Shown piece by piece: positions 1 through 7,565 of a stretch of 64,000 nt of DNA (its first letter is position 1; each line of letters begins with the position of its first letter). Position numbers and translations under genes: made by a program. Origin of the DNA: Hoeflea sp. (lineage in GTDB: Bacteria > Pseudomonadota > Alphaproteobacteria > Rhizobiales > Rhizobiaceae); NCBI GenBank assembly GCA_020637795.1, contig JACKJT010000003.1:1-64000 (forward strand). The letters are read 5' to 3'. The notes below the pieces were generated by a model that worked only from the letters and a program-made list of their open reading frames with translations, searched no databases and was not told the DNA's origin.

Positions 1-395
1 TCGCCAATGGACACAGCGCTCGCGACGCCGCGCGGATAGCCGGTTTGCACGAGCGCACCGCATGGCGCGAAAAAGCAAGGCTTAACAGTTCGGATGAGAA
101 TAGGCAGCAAAGCTTGTTCTAATGGCGCAATCCGACATTCGGGCCGCTGGGATTTGCAACGTCGAGCCAGTCTCAACCATTGGCGCGGCAGTACAGACTG
201 GTGCTTACGGCCCATTGCGGACCTCCGTCACCTTGCCAAATGCTGCCCGCAGCGACCGCATTGCCGTCATTGGTTAGCCGCGCACAATGACTAACTTTTC
301 AATCCGACACCGCGGATTGCCCGGGCTGGTGTCGGATCTGCCTCAATCCGCGCACCCGGCCCAGCAAAATGAAACTGGAAACCGGACACGGTCTC
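1..395. other. No supported gene at window start
   Basis: I see no convincing coding region here. A short plus-strand frame ends in TAA near position 83 and could be the tail of a gene that begins outside the window, but it is Arg-rich and I recognise nothing in it. The minus strand is also open at the window edge, so a truncated gene on either strand cannot be excluded. The stretch lies 3' of the minus-strand regulator that ends at 396. Confidence 0.3.
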
Positions 396-1955
396 TCAAT
401 ATCCTGAAAGCGTGAGGGCGCTCGCAATGCGGTGGCGCACTTCAGGATCGGTGAACGGAAACGATTTGAAGAAGTGCTGCTGGTTTGCGTCCGGGCGGCG
501 GCCTGCAACATTTCTCTTCCAGAATTGCGCCTTCTCCGGGTCCCGGTTCAGGTGATGGGCAAGCACCGCGATCATGCCGATCAGAAAATGCGAGTTCGGG
601 GATCGGGCCCCGGCGTCGGCCCATTTCGCAGCACTTTCATAGTCGCCCTCGACAATGAAGGACAATGCACGGGTGCTGTGCATGGCATAGACCATGGGGT
701 CCAGCGGGCTGAGCTGGCACGCGGTATCGACGGAGGCGCGCGCGCTGTGCTCCCGGCTGGAAAGCATGTCGGCGAATGCGTGCGAGTAATGGCCATGGGC
801 GTAATTCGGACTGAGCGCGATCGACCGGTCGAGCCAGTCCAGCCCGAGTTCCAGCTCGTTCCTGAGCCAGAATGATCGGCCCATCACCAGGTTGGCGAAG
901 GGATCCAGCGGATCGAGCTCGATGCTGCGTTCGGCAAACCGCGCTGCGGCCTCCGCCGCCGCAACCGAATCACCACTGTAATTCACGAAGGCATCCTGAA
1001 AGCTTGTGAACGACAACCCGGCATGCGCCCGCGCGAAGCCCGGATCCTGCATGACGGCCTTTTGAAAAAGCCCCGTCGCCCTTTCGTTGCCCTCCTGGCA
1101 GAAGCGGTACATCTGCTGCAGCCCGAGGTGATAATTCGCCCAGGCATCAAGGTTTTCCGATGTGCCGATGCGGGCGTCGCGGGCCTCGTTCAGCGGAATG
1201 TAGATTTCGAGTGCCGCGACGACGCTGGCGGCGATCTCGGCGCGCACCTCGTGCAGACCGTCACGGGACAGGGTGTAGCGCTCCCCCCAGATCACCTCCC
1301 CGCTGCGGCTGTCAGACAGTTCGACCGAAATCACCAGCCTGCCGCCCAGGGCCTCGACGGATCCGGACAGGACGTATCGAACGTTCAAGGCGGAAGCGAT
1401 ATCTGCCAAGTCCTCATTTTCGGGCCGGAACTTGAAAGCGGTTCCGCGGGCAATGACCATCAGCCAACGCAGCTTGCACAGCGCCTGAATGAGTTCATGA
1501 GGAATGGCTTCGGCCAGGATTTCCGCCACGTCAGGCGTTCCGAGGAACCTGAACGGCAAGACGACAATTGTCGGTCGACGGCCCGTGTCCGCATCGGCGG
1601 TTTGGGCCGGATCGGGTTGGGTCTGCGCTGCGGCGGCGGCGCTCTGCCGCAAGCTGGTTTCGGCCACAAACCGGAAGCCCTTGCCGTGGATCGTGCGGAT
1701 CGTGTGTTGTGTGGTCCCGTCGTCGCCAACGGCCTTCCGCGCCGATTTGATGCGGCTGGAGAGTGAACTGTCGGACATGCAGCGCCCGCCCCAGACGCTT
1801 TCGATGATTTCCTCCTTCGTGACCAGCCGGTGCCGGTTTCCAACCAACAGCGTCAGCAGCTCAAAGACCTGAGGTTCAAGCGGCACCAACGCACCGGCGT
1901 TGCGCAGTTCGAATCTCTCCGGATCCAACTCAAACGTGGCGAAGCTCCAGCTCAT
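396..1955 (-). CDS. Winged-helix (OmpR/CadC-type) regulator with TolB/FlgO-like and TPR domains
   Basis: This 519-residue protein has an N-terminal OmpR/PhoB-type winged-helix DNA-binding domain (residues about 1-100, with the pattern FELLTLLVGN..LVTKEEI..SVWG and a conserved GKGFRFV wing). An alpha/beta domain follows at about 125-260 (IVVLPFRFLG onward), of the TolB-N/FlgO type often annotated next to adenylate cyclases. The rest is TPR-like helices (alanine-rich, LDPLDPFANLVMGR and similar). There is no phosphoacceptor receiver domain and no membrane segment, so it is probably a cytoplasmic one-component regulator. Its start faces away from the genes at 2096 and 2550, leaving 140 bp of shared promoter region, so it may control them. 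The target and ligand are unknown. Confidence 0.85.
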   Translation of the reverse strand: MSWSFATFELDPERFELRNAGALVPLEPQVFELLTLLVGNRHRLVTKEEIIESVWGGRCMSDSSLSSRIKSARKAVGDDGTTQHTIRTIHGKGFRFVAETSLRQSAAAAAQTQPDPAQTADADTGRRPTIVVLPFRFLGTPDVAEILAEAIPHELIQALCKLRWLMVIARGTAFKFRPENEDLADIASALNVRYVLSGSVEALGGRLVISVELSDSRSGEVIWGERYTLSRDGLHEVRAEIAASVVAALEIYIPLNEARDARIGTSENLDAWANYHLGLQQMYRFCQEGNERATGLFQKAVMQDPGFARAHAGLSFTSFQDAFVNYSGDSVAAAEAAARFAERSIELDPLDPFANLVMGRSFWLRNELELGLDWLDRSIALSPNYAHGHYSHAFADMLSSREHSARASVDTACQLSPLDPMVYAMHSTRALSFIVEGDYESAAKWADAGARSPNSHFLIGMIAVLAHHLNRDPEKAQFWKRNVAGRRPDANQQHFFKSFPFTDPEVRHRIASALTLSGY

Positions 1956-2095
1956 CGCTGCAAATCTACCTCAAAATCCGGCTCTTCTGCAGGAAAAATT
2001 CAGATGCGCTTCAAGCTTGCCATCGACCTGCGCGCTTTACTGGCACCCGACCCGGCAGATCGGCCGGAGCTGCATCAACCGAAAGGGGAACTGAA

Positions 2096-2494
2096 ATGAA
2101 CAGCGACACGAAATCGAAGTTTCTGAAGCTTGCCCTCACCGCATTCGGTGCGGTCTTCCTGGTGGTCTATCCATTGGGGCTGTTCTGGCCGTCTGGTTGG
2201 GTCTGGCATTCGGGGCAGGGATCCTATTACCTGCAGATGATCTGCGCCGTCTATGCGGTGCTGGGCGTCTTTCTGATCATCGCCGCGCGCAATCCGGCCG
2301 GGCACAAGAGCCTGATTTCCTTCACCGTCTGGTCAAGTGCGGCCCATGCCGGGGTGATGGCCGTTCAGGCGGTCACCGATGGCCACGAAATGGGGCACAT
2401 GCTTGGCGACGTGCCCGCACTTTTCCTGGTCGCCATCGTTCTGGGTTACCTGAACTCCGGATCGTCCATTGCCACAGCCACGGCCACCGCCTGA
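2096..2494 (+). CDS. Small four-helix membrane protein (DUF6632-like)
   Basis: The protein has 132 residues and about four hydrophobic segments: near 10-35 (FLKLALTAFGAVFLVVYPLGLF), 47-70, 80-100 and 105-125. It is an integral membrane protein with no catalytic motif that I can see. The start is set by a good AAAGGGGA ribosome site just upstream. It is the first gene downstream of the divergent regulator at 396-1955, and the decarboxylase gene starts 55 bp after its stop, so the two are probably co-transcribed. Assignment to the DUF6632 family is from general resemblance only. The function is unknown. Confidence 0.75.
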   Translation: MNSDTKSKFLKLALTAFGAVFLVVYPLGLFWPSGWVWHSGQGSYYLQMICAVYAVLGVFLIIAARNPAGHKSLISFTVWSSAAHAGVMAVQAVTDGHEMGHMLGDVPALFLVAIVLGYLNSGSSIATATATA

Positions 2495-2549
2495 CTGCGC
2501 AAGGCGCAAGCCTGCCTTCCCGTACAACCTTCAAGGACAGGACAAGACC

Positions 2550-4010
2550 ATGACCGGAAAAGAAGAAACCCTTGACCCGAAAGACTGGGAAGGTCTGCGC
2601 CGGCTGACGCATCGCATCATTGACGACGCCATAGATTACACCCGCGACGTGCGCGACCGCCCGCTGTGGCAGGAAATGCCGCGGGACGTGCGCGACAGCT
2701 TTGCCGCTCCGTTGCCGCAAGAGCCGACCGCGCTTGAAGATGTCTACGGCATGCTGTCGACAAACATGATGCCCTATCCGATGGGCAACATCCATCCGCG
2801 GTTCTGGATGTGGTACATGGGCTCGAGCAATTTCACCGGTGCGATCGGAGATTTTCTGGCGGCGGTTCAGGGCTCCAACCTTGGCGGCGGCAACCATTCG
2901 GCCGGCCTGATCGATCAGCAGGTTGTGGACTGGTGCAAGCAGATGCTTGGCTTCCCGGAGACCGCAAGCGGCACCCTGGTCAGCGGCGGGTCAATGGCCA
3001 ACATCATCGGGCTGACTGTTGCGCGCAACCAGATGGCCGGCATCGACGTGCGCGAAGACGGTGTCGCGGGCATCGAAAAGCCCTTGCGGTTTTATGGCTC
3101 CGACCAGTTGCACGCCTGCCATCAAAAAGCGTTGGAACTGCTCGGTCTGGGCAAGGCGTCCCTGTGCAAGGTGCCCTCGCTGCCCGATTGCACGATGGAC
3201 CTGGCCGCCCTTCAAGCCGCCATCACGCGAGACCGCGCGGCAGGCCTCAAGCCTGTGTGCGTGATTGCCACGGCGGGCACGGTCAACACCGGCGCCATCG
3301 ACGATCTGATGGCAATCGAGGCGATCTGCAGGGCCGAGGAGATGTGGTTTCATGTCGACGGCTGCATCGGCGCGCTGATTGCCATCGCACCCGAAAATAA
3401 GGCGCGGGTGGCCGGCATCGAGAAGGCGGATTCCGTGGCTCTCGATCCGCACAAATGGCTGCATGCACCGTTCGAGGTCGGCTGCGCGCTCATCCGCGAC
3501 CGCGGCGCGCATCGCCGCACCTTTGCGACGACGTCGGAGTATCTTGAATCGACCGAACGCGGCATCGCATCCGCCCATTGGCTGCACGACTACGGCGTCC
3601 AGACGTCGCGCGGCTTCAGGGCGCTCAAGGTGTGGATGGCGCTGCAGGAGCACGGGGTCCAGAAGTTCGGCCGTCTGATTGACCAGAATATCCGGCAAGC
3701 CCGGTATCTGACCGAACGGATCAACCAGGAACCCGCCCTGGAGCTGACCTTTCCGACCAGCATCAACATCGTCTGCTTCCGCTACTGCACCGACATTGCC
3801 TCCGAAAGTGACTCAAAGCGGGTCAACACCGAAATCATGCTTCGGATGCAGGAAACCGGCGTGGCGGCGGTCTCGGATACGACGGTCCATGGCCGGCATT
3901 GCCTGCGCGTCGCAATCAACAACCACCGAACCGTCGAGGCAGACCTCGACGTCCTGGTGAGCGAAGTCGTCCGGCTTGGAAAATTGATGCAAGAGATTCC
4001 GGCAAACTGA
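2550..4010 (+). CDS. PLP-dependent group II amino-acid decarboxylase
   Basis: This 486-residue protein is a pyridoxal-phosphate enzyme of the group II decarboxylase family (aromatic amino acid/glutamate/histidine decarboxylases). Signature elements are NMMPYPMGNIHPRFWMWYMG near the N terminus, the ASGTLVSGGSMANIIGL cofactor-binding segment, FHVDGCIGA with the aspartate that contacts the pyridine nitrogen, and SVALDPHKW carrying the Schiff-base lysine (Lys302). I chose the ATG at 2550 because AGGACAGG lies just upstream and the similarity starts soon after it. An upstream in-frame start would overlap the preceding gene. The substrate cannot be read from the sequence. The location beside a one-component regulator suggests an inducible small-molecule pathway. 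Confidence 0.88.
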   Translation: MTGKEETLDPKDWEGLRRLTHRIIDDAIDYTRDVRDRPLWQEMPRDVRDSFAAPLPQEPTALEDVYGMLSTNMMPYPMGNIHPRFWMWYMGSSNFTGAIGDFLAAVQGSNLGGGNHSAGLIDQQVVDWCKQMLGFPETASGTLVSGGSMANIIGLTVARNQMAGIDVREDGVAGIEKPLRFYGSDQLHACHQKALELLGLGKASLCKVPSLPDCTMDLAALQAAITRDRAAGLKPVCVIATAGTVNTGAIDDLMAIEAICRAEEMWFHVDGCIGALIAIAPENKARVAGIEKADSVALDPHKWLHAPFEVGCALIRDRGAHRRTFATTSEYLESTERGIASAHWLHDYGVQTSRGFRALKVWMALQEHGVQKFGRLIDQNIRQARYLTERINQEPALELTFPTSINIVCFRYCTDIASESDSKRVNTEIMLRMQETGVAAVSDTTVHGRHCLRVAINNHRTVEADLDVLVSEVVRLGKLMQEIPAN

Positions 4011-4056
4011 TCAGCGTCTACACCAATGCGGCTTGAGTCGCTTCCAGGTCAAAAAG

Positions 4057-4087
4057 AACTCGGCACTGACCTCTGCACTGCCGAGTT
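4057..4087 (+). terminator. Hairpin after the decarboxylase gene
   Basis: The arms AACTCGGCA and TGCCGAGTT (9 bp, perfect) enclose a 13-nt loop, 46 bp after the decarboxylase stop. A short T-run is missing on the plus side, but five A residues precede the left arm, so it could also act in the minus direction. It separates the chromosomal genes from the prophage operon that starts at 4383. Confidence 0.55.
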
Positions 4088-4338
4088 CATGAAGGCTGCA
4101 GACGGCTCATTTCAGTCCTCGGTCCCTGCCGCGGCGAATGTCCGTTCCCCGCCCTAAAGCGACAGTAGCCCTCGACCAAATACAGGGCAATCCAACAAAC
4201 AGCCGTGGAGCCGTGACAGCCACAATCCGAGCATGAGCTTGTCCTCTTGCCATTTTTGTGAAAACTTCGCGTCAATTGAGCGATCGGTCCATGCCGACTG
4301 ACGCCTGTCAGCCCTGACATCATCGGTTTCTGCCGCAC

Positions 4339-4363
4339 GTTCGCGAACACGTTATTCGCGAAT
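4339..4363. promoter_or_regulatory. Twin palindromic operator-like site before the prophage operon
   Basis: Two perfect 10-bp palindromes, GTTCGCGAAC (4339-4348) and ATTCGCGAAT (4354-4363), share the core TTCGCGAA. Their centres are 15 bp apart and they sit 20 bp upstream of the first prophage gene. Paired symmetric sites at a fixed spacing just ahead of a long operon are what a dimeric repressor or activator site looks like. The regulator itself is not in the window. Confidence 0.5.
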
Positions 4364-4382
4364 TCGCCCGAAGGCAGATCCA

Positions 4383-5339
4383 ATGTCAAACACTTATGAC
4401 CCGCGCCTTATCCCGTTCACCGGCCAGCACGAAGGCAAGGTGTTGCGCGCCTATCGCTGCCCCGCCGGTGCCATCACCATCGGGTTCGATTTCACCTGGG
4501 GTTCGCAGATCTTCCGCGAGTGGTGGCTGACCAACAAAGGCTCGAAACTCAAGCTCGGCGACACGATCGCTGAAGCCGACGCGTTCTTCCTGCTCAAGGC
4601 TCTGATCGATGCCGAGTATTACGGCCCGGTACGCAAACATGCCGGTCATGCTGCGCCGCATGCCCAGGCAGCGGCCACCGACATGCTGTTCAACTGCGGC
4701 CTGGGGGCTGCCAAGTGGACCTGGTTCAAGGCGCTGGTTTCGGGCGACGTGCGCGATGCTGCGCGACGGCTGAAGGTGACGGCGACCACGGCCAAGGGTC
4801 GCCGTCTGCCGGGCCTGGTCCGCCGCCGTGCGGAAGCCGCCACCATTATGGAATTCAACAAGTGGCCGGCATGGGTCAAGGAACCTCGGACTTCGGCACC
4901 GAAGGAGATCAAGGCCGTCATGCCGTCCTGGCATCTTGGTCCTGATGATTTCCAGCAGGGTGTCGAATGGCTGGTCAAGCTCGGGTTTCTGGCAGAAGGC
5001 AGCGCCACCGACACGCCATTGATTGCGGCTGCGACACGGCGCTTTCAGGAGGTGCATCCGCAGCTCGACAATGACGGCGTGCTCGGCAGGGCAACGCTCG
5101 ATCAGCTCCAGCGCGTGATCGACCTCAAGGCCAAATCCGGCAAGGGAGCCGCCGGCGCAGGTGCGGGTGCTGCCACCGGTGTCGCTGACCAGGCAGCGGC
5201 TGCCACCGGCTATGGCGATCTCATCCTTTACGGCAGCCTTGCGGTTCTGGTGATTGGCGGGGCCTGGCTTGCCTGGCGTTACCGCGACGAGCTGGCGATC
5301 GCTTTCGTCAACGGCCACAAGAAGCTGAGGGGCGCGTGA
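4383..5339 (+). CDS. Phage endolysin (lysozyme-like) with peptidoglycan-binding domain and C-terminal TM
   Basis: The protein has 318 residues. The N-terminal part resembles phage lysozymes (GH24-like): FTGQHEGKVLRAYRCPAG with the expected glutamate followed by AITIGFDFTWG. A peptidoglycan-binding-like helical segment lies at about 190-245 (DDFQQGVEWLVKLGFL to LGRATLDQLQRVI). An Ala/Gly-rich linker leads to a transmembrane segment at about 280-300 (LILYGSLAVLVIGGAWLAW) and a short basic tail. The C-terminal anchor is unusual for a simple soluble endolysin and suggests membrane tethering before lysis. This is the first gene of the prophage operon. The ATG at 4383 follows an AAGG site. Confidence 0.8.
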   Translation: MSNTYDPRLIPFTGQHEGKVLRAYRCPAGAITIGFDFTWGSQIFREWWLTNKGSKLKLGDTIAEADAFFLLKALIDAEYYGPVRKHAGHAAPHAQAAATDMLFNCGLGAAKWTWFKALVSGDVRDAARRLKVTATTAKGRRLPGLVRRRAEAATIMEFNKWPAWVKEPRTSAPKEIKAVMPSWHLGPDDFQQGVEWLVKLGFLAEGSATDTPLIAAATRRFQEVHPQLDNDGVLGRATLDQLQRVIDLKAKSGKGAAGAGAGAATGVADQAAAATGYGDLILYGSLAVLVIGGAWLAWRYRDELAIAFVNGHKKLRGA

Positions 5340-5515
5340 TGGTCGAGGCTCTTAGCGCCGCCTTCGTCATCGCCTTCTTGGTGCTGCTGGTCGCGGTTTC
5401 CGGTTGCGCCACTTTTCTCTGCTTGCTCGCGGGAAAGAGCCGACCGGCAGTCGGCTGGTTTGCCGCCTGTCTTGTCTCGGCCGGCATCTTGAGCGCGATC
5501 CTGGGAGGGTTCTGA
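5339..5515 (+). CDS. Small two-helix membrane protein in the lysis cassette
   Basis: A 58-residue ORF starts at an ATG overlapping the endolysin stop (TGATG) and stops one base before the next start. It has two hydrophobic stretches (SAAFVIAFLVLLVAVSGCATFLCLL and WFAACLVSAGILSAILGGF) separated by GKSRPAVG. Its position between endolysin and holin suggests a role in lysis (second holin, antiholin or spanin-like). A VSGC sequence inside the first helix is lipobox-like, but I would not call it a lipoprotein. Confidence 0.65.
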   Translation: MVEALSAAFVIAFLVLLVAVSGCATFLCLLAGKSRPAVGWFAACLVSAGILSAILGGF

Positions 5516-5516
5516 C

Positions 5517-6059
5517 TTGAGTGCGATCGCAAGCATTCTCGTTGGTGTCGCCGCAGAAGTCGGCGCACCGCTGATCAAGCGGGTTCTGGAAAACCGGTTC
5601 GGCAAAGCGTCCGGCGAACTTGCCGAAACAGTGATCAAGACCGTCGCGGAAAAGGCCGGCGCAGAGCCCATCGATCTGGAAGCACTCAAGCCCGCCGATC
5701 TCAAGGAAGCGGTGCTTGCCACCGAAGCCGAGATGCCCGAGCTGATCGCGCTCTACACGGCCGGGCTCGAAGGCCAGTTCGCGCTTCTGCAGGCCGAGAC
5801 CAGGGAAGGTTTCTGGCAGAGCTTCTGGCGCTATGGCTGGATGTATCTGCTCGCCATCTTCTGGATCTGGCGGATCATTGTCGCTCCGGTCGTCAATCAG
5901 CGGCTCGGCTCCGCCGGCGGCTTGATGATCGAGATGATCGATGTTGCAACCCTGATGACGCTCACCTCCTGGTTCATGGCGCTCTACATGGGCGGCCACA
6001 CCATCAAGGATTTCGGCAAGAACGTGATCGAGGCTGTTCTAAGGGGCCGCAAGCCGTGA
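5517..6059 (+). CDS. GTA/phage three-TM holin family protein
   Basis: This 180-residue protein resembles the GTA_holin_3TM family. It has an N-terminal amphipathic region (LIKRVLENRFGKASGELAETVIKTVAEKAG), a helical middle and hydrophobic segments at about 105-125 (WRYGWMYLLAIFWIWRIIVAPVV) and 140-165. It would permeabilise the inner membrane for the endolysin. The start is a TTG at 5517, chosen because GGGAGGG lies 10 bases upstream and because an ATG start would remove the conserved N terminus. Confidence 0.75.
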   Translation: MSAIASILVGVAAEVGAPLIKRVLENRFGKASGELAETVIKTVAEKAGAEPIDLEALKPADLKEAVLATEAEMPELIALYTAGLEGQFALLQAETREGFWQSFWRYGWMYLLAIFWIWRIIVAPVVNQRLGSAGGLMIEMIDVATLMTLTSWFMALYMGGHTIKDFGKNVIEAVLRGRKP

Positions 6060-6268
6060 AAGCCAGCGACTTCATGATCGAACAGGCCGAGGCCCGCGTC
6101 CTCGCCGAGACGAGCCACAAGCTCGCGGCGGTGTCGGGCCGATTGAACCGGCCAGGCAGCAAGACCTGCCGGGATTGCGGCGATCCTCTCAGCGAGGAGC
6201 GGCATCGCGCAGCCCCGTTCGCGGTCCGCTGCTTCGAGTGCCAACAGAGATCTGAACGGAAGCGGTGA
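6056..6268 (+). CDS. TraR/DksA-type C4 zinc-finger protein
   Basis: The protein has 70 residues. A helical N terminus (ASDFMIEQAEARVLAETSHKL) is followed by a perfect C-X2-C-X17-C-X2-C zinc finger (CRDCGDP...AVRCFECQ), the hallmark of the TraR/DksA family that binds the RNA polymerase secondary channel. Mu-like phages often carry such a gene beside the lysis genes, where it may modulate host transcription. The start is GTG at 6056, overlapping the holin stop. Confidence 0.88.
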   Translation: MKASDFMIEQAEARVLAETSHKLAAVSGRLNRPGSKTCRDCGDPLSEERHRAAPFAVRCFECQQRSERKR

Positions 6269-6670
6269 ATGGACGAGTTGGGAAACAAACTGATCGAGCA
6301 GGCCGGTCCGGTCGGCGCGGCGCTCGGTGTGGTGATCCTCGCCGCAGGCGCAGTTATCGCCCGCGCCAAGGGCTGGCTCGGGCTCGGGAGCCCGGCGAAG
6401 TCCGATGCGCCGAAATCGGAGGCAAGTGGTGACGTGATGACGGAACTTCGGTCGATCAACGCGCGTCTCGGGAAGTTCGACGAGCGGATCAATGAGCTTG
6501 AGCATGATCTCGCTTCACGCCCGACCCGGCAGGACATGCACCGGCTGGAAATGTCGCTGGCGCGCATGGACGAACGGATGAGCGCTCTGACCAGCAACGT
6601 GAAGGCCACCGGTGAAGGTGTGCTGCGCATCGAGAACTATCTGCTGGATCTGTCGAGAAAGGCAAAGTGA
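6269..6670 (+). CDS. DUF2730 family phage protein (Mu gp25-like)
   Basis: The 133-residue protein has an N-terminal transmembrane helix (about 12-32, GPVGAALGVVILAAGAVIARA), a Lys/Ser-rich linker and a long coiled coil (about 55-130, ELRSINARLGKFDERINELEHDL and so on). This is the organisation of Mu gp25/DUF2730 proteins. It is a membrane-anchored coiled coil of unknown function that sits in the usual place just upstream of the packaging genes. Confidence 0.8.
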   Translation: MDELGNKLIEQAGPVGAALGVVILAAGAVIARAKGWLGLGSPAKSDAPKSEASGDVMTELRSINARLGKFDERINELEHDLASRPTRQDMHRLEMSLARMDERMSALTSNVKATGEGVLRIENYLLDLSRKAK

Positions 6671-6981
6671 TGTTTGAGGGATTTGCAGACCACTACGATG
6701 CCGAAGCGCGGCTGGTCATTCTCAAGGCGCTGGCCGGCGAGACTGACTACCGGATGTCCGACAGCATGCTGACGACCATGCTTGAAGCCTTCGCCATCAA
6801 GCGCGGCCGGGACTATGTGCGCAATCAGCTGCGCTGGCTTGAGGCCAGCGTTGGCGCGGTCAAGCTGACCGAGGCCGGCACCGCCCTGATCGCCGAACTG
6901 ATCGAGCCGGGTCTGGACCATGTCGAGCGCCGCCGGGTGCTTGAGGGCGTCAAGCGGCCTAGCCCCTCTCGGAGTGCATGA
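6667..6981 (+). CDS. Mu gp26-like (VpaChn25_0724 family) phage protein
   Basis: The 104-residue protein is a compact helical protein of the small family found between gp25 and gp27 in Mu-like phages. It has a winged-helix-like pattern: LVILKALAGETDYRMSDSMLTTMLEAF, then GRDYVRNQLRWLEASVGAVKL. It may bind DNA and assist packaging, but no role is established. GTG at 6667 overlaps the previous stop, and ATG at 6670 is the alternative start. Confidence 0.75.
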   Translation: MMFEGFADHYDAEARLVILKALAGETDYRMSDSMLTTMLEAFAIKRGRDYVRNQLRWLEASVGAVKLTEAGTALIAELIEPGLDHVERRRVLEGVKRPSPSRSA

Positions 6982-7565
6982 TCATGGCGAGAGGGCGCGA
7001 CAGACTGTCAGCGATCGATCTTCTGCCAGAGGAATGCAGCGACATAATCGCCTGGGCCGACCAGCAGCTGGCCAATCGCGATCGCACGCAACTCGACATT
7101 TATGCCGAATGGAAAGAGAAGCTGATCGCGCTGCAGGGCGAAACCGGCATTGGTTTCGACATCCCTTCCTTCGCGGCCTTCAACCGGTACTCGATCCGTC
7201 TTTCGCAGATGACCCGCCGGCTTGAGCAGACCCGCGAGATCGCCGCGACGATTTCCAAGCGCATGGATGCATCTGCATCCGACGATCTCACCCTGATCGC
7301 GGCGGAAGCCATCAAGACCCTGATTTTTGAACTGCTTCAGCAGGGCGGCGATGCCGGCTTGTCCCCCAAGGGCGCAATGGAACTGGCCAATGCGCTACGC
7401 GCGGCCACTGCAGCCCAGGCTTCATCGACCAATCGCCGCCAGAAGATCGAGAAGGAGTTTGAAAGCAAGGTTGAGGCGGTGACCGACGCAATGGTCAAGC
7501 AGGTCGGCCTGTCTGCCGACCAGGTGGCGCAGATCCGCCGCGATGTTCTGGGTGTGCGCGAATGA
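6978..7565 (+). CDS. DUF3486 family protein (Mu gp27-like, probable small terminase)
   Basis: The 195-residue protein starts with the family pattern RGRDRLSAIDLLPEECSDIIAWADQQL and the N-terminal HTH-like region typical of DUF3486. A mostly helical body follows (QMTRRLEQTREIAATISKRMDA, then ALRAATAAQASSTNRRQKIEKEF). In Mu-like phages this gene precedes the large terminase and is thought to be the small, DNA-recognising terminase subunit. It overlaps both neighbours by 4 bp. Confidence 0.83.
   Translation: MIMARGRDRLSAIDLLPEECSDIIAWADQQLANRDRTQLDIYAEWKEKLIALQGETGIGFDIPSFAAFNRYSIRLSQMTRRLEQTREIAATISKRMDASASDDLTLIAAEAIKTLIFELLQQGGDAGLSPKGAMELANALRAATAAQASSTNRRQKIEKEFESKVEAVTDAMVKQVGLSADQVAQIRRDVLGVRE

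Noticed and set aside
4011..4382. Left attachment site or Mu-type terminus of the prophage
   Set aside because: I found no repeat shared with the right side and no TG/CA-type Mu end with matching target duplication. The right end is deleted, so a comparison is not possible.
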